Assembly (NCBI RefSeq): GCF_000003195.3
Contig: NC_012877.2
Span: 30,042,472 to 30,106,471 of the forward strand
Length of the DNA: 64,000 nt
Origin: Sorghum bicolor
Taxonomy: Eukaryota > Streptophyta > Magnoliopsida > Poales > Poaceae
Direction of reading: 5' to 3'
Shown: in pieces, positions 57,362-64,000 of the stretch
Numbering within the stretch: position 1 is the first letter of the stretch
Layout: each line of letters opens with the position of its first letter
Notes under the pieces: model-generated
Seen by the model: only the letters and a program-made list of their open reading frames with translations
The model's database searches: none
Told to the model about the DNA's origin: nothing
Made by a program: the position numbers and the translations under genes

Positions 57362-58419
57362 GAAGACGCGCTCGTCAGGTTTCTAAGGGACAACGTAAGC
57401 GTCTTCGCATGGAAACCTACAGACATGCCCGGCGTCCCATGAAGCCTGATCGAGCACTCCTTAAACGTCTCGAAGACCGCAAGACCTATCAAATAGAAGC
57501 TACGACGGTTCGCTCGTGACAAAAAGGAGGCTATTAGGACAGATATTACACGACTTTTAGGAGTCGGATTTATTAAAGAAGTGTATCACCCCGATTGGTC
57601 GCCAATCTAGTCCTTGTAAGAGAAAAGAATAATGAATGGAGAATGTGCGTTGATTACACTGATCTCAATAAACACTGTCCTAAAGATCCTTTTGGTCTCC
57701 CCCGTATCGACGAGGTGGTCGATTCAACGGCCGGATGCGAACTACTCTCTTTTCTCGACTGTTACTCTGGTTACCACCAGATCTCGCTAAAGGAAGACGA
57801 CTAGATCAAAACTTCCTTCATCACTCCTTTCGGTGTGTATTGCTACACCACCATGTCCTTCGGACTCAAAAACACCGGAGCCACCTATCAACGCGCTATT
57901 CAGTAATGCCTCCACAACGAGATACGTGACGACCTCGTCGAGGCCTACATCGACGACGTTGTCATCAAAACCAGGGACACAAGCACCCTGATTGACAACT
58001 TAGACCGCACTTTTAGAGCACTAAATAAATACAAGTGGAAGCTTAACCCCATAAAATGCATCTTCGGGGTTCCCTCTGGTATACTGCTCGGCAACGTCAT
58101 CAGTCGCGACGGCATATGGCCAAACCCCTCAAAAGTCAAGGCAGTGCTCGATATGCGACCACCCAGGAATGTTAAAGACGTTCAAAAGCTCACAGCGTGC
58201 ATGGTAGCTCTCAACCGGTTTATCTCTAGGCTGGGGGAAAAAGGGCTTCCCTTCTTTAAACTTCGGAAAGCATCGGAAAAGTTCTCCTAGACAGAAGAGG
58301 CCGACACGGCGATCACCCAGCTCAAAACTTTCGTCACCTCACCACCCGTCCTCACCGCACCTCAACCTAATGAGGACCTGCTCCTCTATATAGCAGCAAC
58401 TGATCGGGTCGTTTCCACA
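57362..58419 (+). pseudogene. pol: Tat-2 reverse transcriptase remnant
   Basis: In frame with protease beyond the TAG, then TGA 57440-57442, TAG 57494-57496 and a one-base loss near 57600 (HPDW then ANLVLV). Thereafter frame 57595: MCVDYTDLNKHCPKDPFGLP, LLSFLDCYSGYHQISL, stop TAG 57802-57804, MSFGLKNTGATYQRAI, stop TAA 57904-57906, catalytic YIDDVVIK near 57950, FGVPSGILLGNVIS, stop TAG 58288-58290. The catalytic Asp pair is kept although the gene is dead. Confidence 0.85.
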
Positions 58420-59310
58420 GTGCTTGTGGTCGAGCAGGATGAACCAGGCCACGTCTACAAAGTCCAGAGACCAGTATGCTTCATAAGCGAAGTCCTAAAT
58501 GAATCTAAGACTAGGTATCCCCAGATACAAAAGCTAATCTACGCCATCTTAATCACTTCAAGGAAGCTGAAGCACTACTTCGATGGCCATCGCGTCTTAG
58601 TTACCACGAGTTTTCCGTTGGGTGACATTTTGCGCAACAAGGACGCCAATGGCAGGATTGTAAAATGGGCCATGGAGCTATGTCCATTCTCATTAGATTT
58701 CCAGAGTCGGACAACTGTCAAGTCTCAAGCTCTGGTCGACTTCATCGCAGAATGGACGAATCTCAACGCACCTCCCTCACCAGATATCTTCGATCACTGG
58801 TCAATGTTCTTCGACGGGTCTTTAAACATCAATGGCGCTGGTGCCGGCATCCTTTTCATTTCACCAAACAAGGACAAACTATGCTACGTCCTTCGGATCC
58901 TCTTCCCGGCATCCAACAATGTCGCCGAGTATGAAGCATGCCTGCACGGCATCCGATTGACTGTCGAGCTGGGAGTTAAGGGCCTTTACATCTACGGCAA
59001 CTCTACCCTGGTCATCAACCAGTTAAATAAGGAGTGGGACACGACTCACGAGAAAATGGACCTGTACTGCAAAGAAATTCGGAGGTGGGAATCTAATTTT
59101 TACGGCATAGAGTACATCCACGTGGTCTGGGACAAGAATCAAGCAGCGGATGCGCTATCAAAGATAGGATCATCCTGGGCCGAGGTTCCGCAAGGAGTTT
59201 TTGTTCAGGACATTCACACAACAAGCGTCGGAATGGACCTGGTCGATACACCATCCAACGAGACACTGCTCGTAGGGGACGCCACTCTGACAGCCAGCGG
59301 CCATGACTAG
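58420..59310 (+). pseudogene. pol: Tat-2 RNaseH and second RNaseH
   Basis: Open 296 residues in the RT frame. The first RNaseH is degenerate (the region before it reads [20 protein letters not shown]). The archaeal-type second domain has [47 protein letters not shown] and [15 protein letters not shown]. The third acidic position reads YGNS where Tat-1 has RGDS, so one catalytic Asp appears lost. Ends at TAG 59308-59310, followed by a frameshift before integrase. Confidence 0.85.
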
Positions 59311-59414
59311 CGCACTCCTTTTGTTAAGTACCTTTTGGATGGATCGGGTCTCCAAGACAAAACGGAGAATGAGCGTCTCATTCGACGCTCCAAAAATTAT
59401 ATACTGGCAGATTT

Positions 59415-60539
59415 ATGCGCAAGAATGCAAACTCAGAAGTCTTGCTAAAGTGCATAGCTCAAGATGATGGCATCAAGCTATTGGATGACATACATACTGG
59501 ATCCTGTGGCAACCACGCCACCTCTAGAACACTGGTCGGAAAGGCCTTCCGAGCAGGTTTTTACTGGCCAACCACAGTCGCGGACGCTGAGAAACTGGTC
59601 CAGCATTGCGAAGGATGTCAGTTCTTCACCAAACGGACCCACGTACCCGTTCATGAGATCCAGATGATTATGTTGTCTTGGCCGTTCGCCTGTTGTGGTC
59701 TTGACATGATCAGTCCATTCAAATCGGCTCCCGGCAACTTCAAATTCGTGTTTGTGCTAATCGACAAGTTCTCGAAGTGGATCGAGTACACGCCACTGGT
59801 CAAAGCGACTTCCGAGAAGGCCATGGAATTACTCAATCAAACCATACATAGTTTCGTGGTTCCCAACAGCATAATCACCGGCCTGGGCACTCAGTTCCCC
59901 GGCACTACATTCTGGAACTTCTGTGATGACAGCGGCATAGTCAAAAAGTACGTGTCGGTAGCCCATCCGCGAGCCAACGGTCAAGTCGAGCGAGCAAATG
60001 GAATGATTATTGATGCTCTAAAGAAAAGGTTGTACATGGAAAACGACAGGGCACTAGGGCGGTGGATGAAAGAGTTACCGGCCATGGTCTGGGGTCTCCA
60101 AACACAGCCTAGTCAGAACACAGGCGTATCTCCCTATTTTATGGTTTATGGGGCCGAGGCAATGCTCCCCTCGGACGTAGCCTTTGGATCTCCAAGAGTC
60201 AAACATTTCGACCAGTCTTCAGCAGACCTCGCCAGAGAACTCGAAATCAACTGCACGAAAGAGAGACGCCTAACTTCTTGCCTTCGAACAGCAAAGTATC
60301 TCGAGGCCATTCGACGATACCACAATAGGAACGTCAAAGACCGCTCCTTCATGGTCGGTGATCTGGTACTCAAATGGAAAACAAGCCAGGAGGGAATGCA
60401 CAAGTTATCTACACCCTGGGAAGGACCTTTTGTGGACACCGAAGTTACACGCCCTACATCTTATAGACTGGCATACCCAAATGGAACACGCTTGCCCAAC
60501 TCCTGGCACATAGACATACTACGTCGCTTCTATCCCTAA
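59415..60539 (+). pseudogene. pol: Tat-2 integrase
   Basis: Open 374 residues: zinc domain IHTGSCGNHATSRTLV...HCEGCQFFTKR; core with CGLDMISPFKS (first Asp), VPNSIITGLGTQFPGTTF and NGQVERANGM (Glu). The second catalytic position reads ITGLGTQF where Tat-1 has ITDNGTQF, so this Asp is lost. C-terminal WEGPFVDTEVTRPTSYRL and LRRFYP as in Tat-1. Stop TAA 60537-60539. Confidence 0.88.
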
Positions 60540-60837
60540 GTTTCAGTACATTTTACTTGTAAATCCTTTTTGATGAATAATAATAAGGTTTGCCTTTTTG
60601 CTATATACTTTTACATACGTAGAATACTCGACAAGTACTACAATAACTTTCCTTGACAAGCTACTCAAGGGCAATCAACATGATTCAGTGATACATCACA
60701 CAAGCAAATTTATTTACAGCGCTCAAAACCATGGTTCTCAAAATTCAGACTTTATTACAAACTTTATATATACATAGTTTACAATAAACACCCCCCCGGG
60801 CAGCTTCTGGTCTACTCCTAAAGACTATACTACGAGC
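60540..60837. terminator. Convergent 3' ends of Tat-2 pol and antisense gene
   Basis: Sense side has aataataataagg near 60576-60588. Antisense side has AATAAA on the minus strand at 60751-60756, about 80 bp beyond the antisense stop at 60838. The pair suits two convergent transcripts. Confidence 0.45.
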
Positions 60838-61403
60838 CTACTGCTCAGGCTGATCACCCGCACGGCTCTCTCGTCCCACTGAAGGGGTCGGGGCCACCAG
60901 CGCCTCGCTGGTCGAGACCGCAGGCGTCCACCACCCATCTCCTACAATCGACGCCCCCGACAACTTCCTGGCCGACCTATCTGATTCCGGCTGATCCGGG
61001 GGGGTTGACATCCCGCAGAGATTTATATCGCCGATCACCGTCGACGATAGGTTAAGCAGGCTGATGCGAAGGTCATCTACCTCCTTCGAACCAACCTCCC
61101 TGGGATATCCCCTCTCCAGCCGGGACAGATCGACCAGGGGGTAGTGAGCGCGTACCATGCTGAGGACGTGTGCTCTGGCACACTCCCCGGCATCCTTGAC
61201 GAACTACTGAAGCCAGCCCCATGCTTGCTGCGCCTTCTCGACCGGGGTCAGCTTCGGTGCGCGGGGCTGGTCCTCGGAGAGCTCGGGGCTGATCAGGTCA
61301 AGTACTGGGGCAACTCCTTTCCAGAGCTTGATATAGTTCATCTTCCAGGAGTCCCGTTCCTTGACCAACTCATCTAGGTGCTTCTTAGTGTTGGCTTTAA
61401 GGA
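60838..61403 (-). pseudogene. Last exon of the Tat-2 antisense gene
   Basis: Acceptor GTCATAG, with phase fitting exon 5. Helical KANTKKHLDELVKERDSWKM, then stop TAG 61204-61206, then DLSRLERGYPREVGSKEVDD and a disordered tail ending at TAG 60838-60840. Confidence 0.7.
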
Positions 61404-63231
61404 CTATGACAAAGTTTTGAAGAAAAACCAAGCACACAGTCAGCAACATGCTACGGCAATATAAAAAAGAGATAGAACTACGTGGTCGAAAAGGACAAAA
61501 TAGCTCTTACCAGCGAGCTCCCAACTCCTGGTCTTCAGCTCTTCGCCAACCTTGCGCCCGGTTTCCAGCGCACTGGCACGCTCTTGGTCGAGTTGGTCCC
61601 TCTCTTTTCCAAGACGCTCGATCTCCTCCTCTAGACCTGAAGTAATAATTGGTGGTCATCAAAACCGACCATACGGTTAACCGCAACTGCTCAGATAACT
61701 TGACCTACCCCTTTTCTCACGGTCCGTATCGGCTAGTCGCCGAGTCAGGTCCAGCAGATGCTCCTCCTAAGCCGCCTTCTCGGCCGCCTCCCTTTCGGCC
61801 TCCTGTCGAAGGCGGTCCACCTCTGCAGTCAAGGCCTTGTTCTCGGCGACCAGACCCTCGATTTTGTCGAAGCACCTTTTTCGGTACTTCGCCGTTTTCA
61901 TTGCACCCTGCGAGAAATATACATATCGCACAGTGAACAAGCAACAGTATATACATACTCTAGCAGAATACAAGACCACCCACCTTAACTTCATCAATGA
62001 GCCGCTTAGCAGCGCGCTCTACCCTCGCCGCCTCCTCAGTCTCGGCGATCTCCTCGTGGCCGGCCCAGTGGTCCCCACACTGGCGCCACACGTAAACGTG
62101 TTGGCGACCATCGTGGAGACGCCCCTGGATCTCCTCCACTTCGTCATTAGAGGCCGTGCGGGCCTCCTCGCCCTCCGGGCTACCCCCAGCCACGGCAACG
62201 GGTATCATAGGACCCTTACCCCGGCTAGGGGAGCCCTCCGGCATGGAAGCCTGTGCTGGGGCTGGAGTTGGACCCCTCTCTTCTTCTGCTGGAGGGGGAG
62301 TCGGGATCCTGTCTCCTCCTCTGCAACGCTGCTCGGGAGAGGCATCCCCACGGTCTCATTGCCCCTTGCCGGGGTGCTCGCCCTGGCCTCGTCTTAGGCC
62401 GGTTCCTCCTGGGCAACCTCTGCCATGGCCGCAACTGCGGTCTGCTCTGCCGACTGCTCACGGACGGTCCGCTTGGCGGCATTGTCATTAGCAACTGTCG
62501 ACTCGGTTGTCCTCAAGCCGGCAGTGTTGCCCGGATCAACATCCAAGGCCACACTAACAAAGAAGAGTTAATGCAGATTACCATACTAACATCAAACCTC
62601 GTAAAAAACAAAGAGAGCGCAGAGACACTTTTTCGAACTTATAGGTCGGAGCTCCGGTGCAAAGCCGTGAAGAACCTTCTCCTGGTCCGCCTAGTAGCCG
62701 TGGCCGCTTCTGTTCCTCCAGGACATATCGGCTCGACGTGCACGGCAGGTGGGTCCCTGATTACCCGATCAGCATCGATCGGCGCGACGTCAGGGCGACT
62801 GCGTGGTCTCCGGACCAAGGACAGGGCCGTCTCGTCCTCTTCATTGTCATCATCGACAATCCTCACAAGCCGACGACGCTTGGGGGCATGGCTGGTCGAG
62901 CCTTGGCCCATCGAAGGTTCTGCAGCCGTTCCCGCTGGAATTGCTTCCGTGGAGGATGGCTCCACTGCCATCGGCCTTTTCCCAGCTACTCTATCATCTG
63001 TGGTCGATGCTGGACGTCTCTGGTCCTTGTCGCTACTGGTGTATTGTAGACACCGAGCAGCATTGTCTACTGGTGGGTCTACACCAGCAGGATGGTCCAT
63101 ACCAGGTGCCAGCGACACATACATCGTGCACCGGTCAATATCTCCTATCTGCGATACAAAGGCGACAAGTCATCAATCAAAAGGCTATAGCATTCAAATA
63201 GCATTACAAATAAACCAGGGTATCCATTTAC

Positions 63232-64000
63232 CTTAGGAGCTGGTCGGCCTAGCATGAAGGCATGCATCCGGTCATCACTACGAATGAAGTTATTGTCAGC
63301 TAGGTTGAATAACTCATTCATCCTCCGCTGGATATCTGATTTCTCCAAGCTGTCCCGCTGCATCCTGGTCGGGTCTTGGCTTCCCACGCACTCGTCGGGT
63401 GAGGAAATTCCCGGCCACTCCTGGTCTGTCCAGGCAGGACCAGTCGATCAGGCTCATCAGCTCTGACTCTTGACCAGTATACTCTAGACGATCCGTCCAG
63501 CTAACCATCTTCTCGGGAATGTAGCAGACGTCGCAGAACGTGGCGCTGCCCAGCTCCTCCCTGATGTAGAACCACCTCTTGTACCACTTGGTGAGGGAGG
63601 TGTTCCATGTGCAGCTGAGGTAACGGTTCTTCATTCCATCGCGAAGATTGAGGTATACTCCACCTGCAATCTTAGAGCCCCCAACTGCTCCCTTCTTCCT
63701 CAAACAGAATAGATAGCAGAAGAAATTGAAATGTGGTTCTATCCCAACATAGGCTTCACACAAATGGATGAAGGTAGAGATAAGGAGAATAGAGTTTGGA
63801 TACAGATTGCAAATCCCGATCTCATAGTAAAGGAGAAGACCTTGAAGAAAAGGATGAACGGGAACCCCAAATCCCCTTTTGAAGTAATCTTCAAAAACTA
63901 CGATCTCACCGGCGTGGGGGTCGGGGTAACTCTCTCTGGTGCCCTCCAGCCGCCGAGCTCCTGGTTGTGCAGAAGTCCCATTCCGACGAGGTCGTTGAGG
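63232..64000 (-). pseudogene. Exon 1 (partial) of the Tat-2 antisense gene: Transposase_28-like domain
   Basis: The frame is open from the window edge at 64000 to about 63380, then shifts by one frame and continues (QRDSLEKSDIQRRMNELFNL) to the donor at 63232. Contains VFEDYFKRGFGVP, YEIGICNLYPNSILLIS, CEAYVGIEPHFNFF and LTKWYKRWFYIREELG. The N-terminus lies outside the window. Confidence 0.78.

Larger units (their letters stand above)
53682..64000 (+). mobile_element. Second Tat-lineage Ty3/gypsy element ('Tat-2'), 3' end outside window, decayed
   Basis: LTR 53682-54144, primer site from 54146, gag from 54193, protease 56669-57211, RT/RNaseH 57362-59310, integrase to 60539, antisense gene from beyond 64000 down to 60838. 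Same gene order and domain set as Tat-1, but a much shorter LTR (463 bp), so a different family. Many stops and frameshifts mark an older insertion. The candidate target duplication cgatg at 53677-53681 cannot be confirmed because the 3' end is not in the window. Confidence 0.9.
60838..64000 (-). pseudogene. Tat-2 antisense gene (Transposase_28-like), six exons, 5' end outside window
   Basis: Exons on the minus strand: beyond 64000 to 63232, 63148-62676, 62553-61984, 61907-61709, 61636-61511, 61403-60838. Donors CCTAAG|GTAAATG, AGAAG|GTTCTT, GTTAAG|GTGGGT, GGGG|TAGG-type (weak, or shifted by a base) and GCTG|GTAAGAG; acceptors TATCGCAG, TTTGTTAG, TTCTCGCAG, ACTTCAG and GTCATAG. Phases agree at the five junctions. 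Exon 1 has the family core VFEDYFKRGFGVPVHPFLQG, NLYPNSILLISTFIHLCEAY and KWYKRWFYIREE. Breaks: a frameshift in exon 1 near 63380, one in exon 3 between 62552 and 62244 with an in-frame TAG near 62395, a stop in exon 4 near 61767, and TAG 61204-61206 in exon 6. The C-terminal half is coiled coil. Homologous arrangement to Tat-1. Confidence 0.72.

Overview
The window is a plant centromere fragment made almost wholly of repeats. I see no host protein gene, tRNA or rRNA gene. It most likely comes from an Andropogoneae grass of the sorghum/sugarcane group. The background DNA is a tandem satellite with a 137-bp monomer in two alternating forms, which I recognise from memory as the sorghum centromeric CEN38/pSau3A10 family. 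A CRM-type centromeric retrotransposon and three other Ty3/gypsy elements are inserted into it. The species call is recognition plus inference; no alignment was run.

Layout: satellite 1-5526; a Tekay/Del-like chromovirus (+) 5527-17067; satellite 17068-18734; a CRM element (-) 18735-25936; satellite 25937-33544; a Tat-lineage element (+, 'Tat-1') 33545-47729; satellite 47730-53681; a second, older Tat-lineage element (+, 'Tat-2') from 53682 past the right edge. The three complete elements have matching 5-bp target duplications (ttcgg, gagac, agtgc). Removing them restores monomer phase, so all four satellite blocks are one array of about 20.7 kb in one orientation.

The satellite is organised at several scales: 137-bp A and B monomers, AB dimers, and a higher-order repeat of four dimers (8 monomers, about 1,116 bp) in the left half. 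The right half has another organisation and holds a 2,442-bp tandem duplication whose second copy is split by Tat-1. Several abrupt junctions look like unequal-exchange scars.

None of the elements looks autonomous as read. Tekay carries three in-frame stops and a mutated protease active site. CRM has lost the reverse transcriptase core by an in-frame deletion and has other breaks. Tat-1 is the youngest by LTR similarity and has an uninterrupted RT-RNaseH-integrase frame, a gag frameshift, and an in-frame TAG between protease and RT. Tat-2 is heavily decayed but has a TAG at the same place.

The most rewarding structures are: (1) an antisense gene between integrase and the 3' LTR of both Tat elements, which I resolve into six exons with five GT-AG introns whose phases agree, with its own TATA box in Tat-1; (2) an unrecognised accessory frame between the primer site and gag of the Tekay element; (3) the TAG shared by the two Tat elements; (4) the higher-order satellite structure with its recent duplication.
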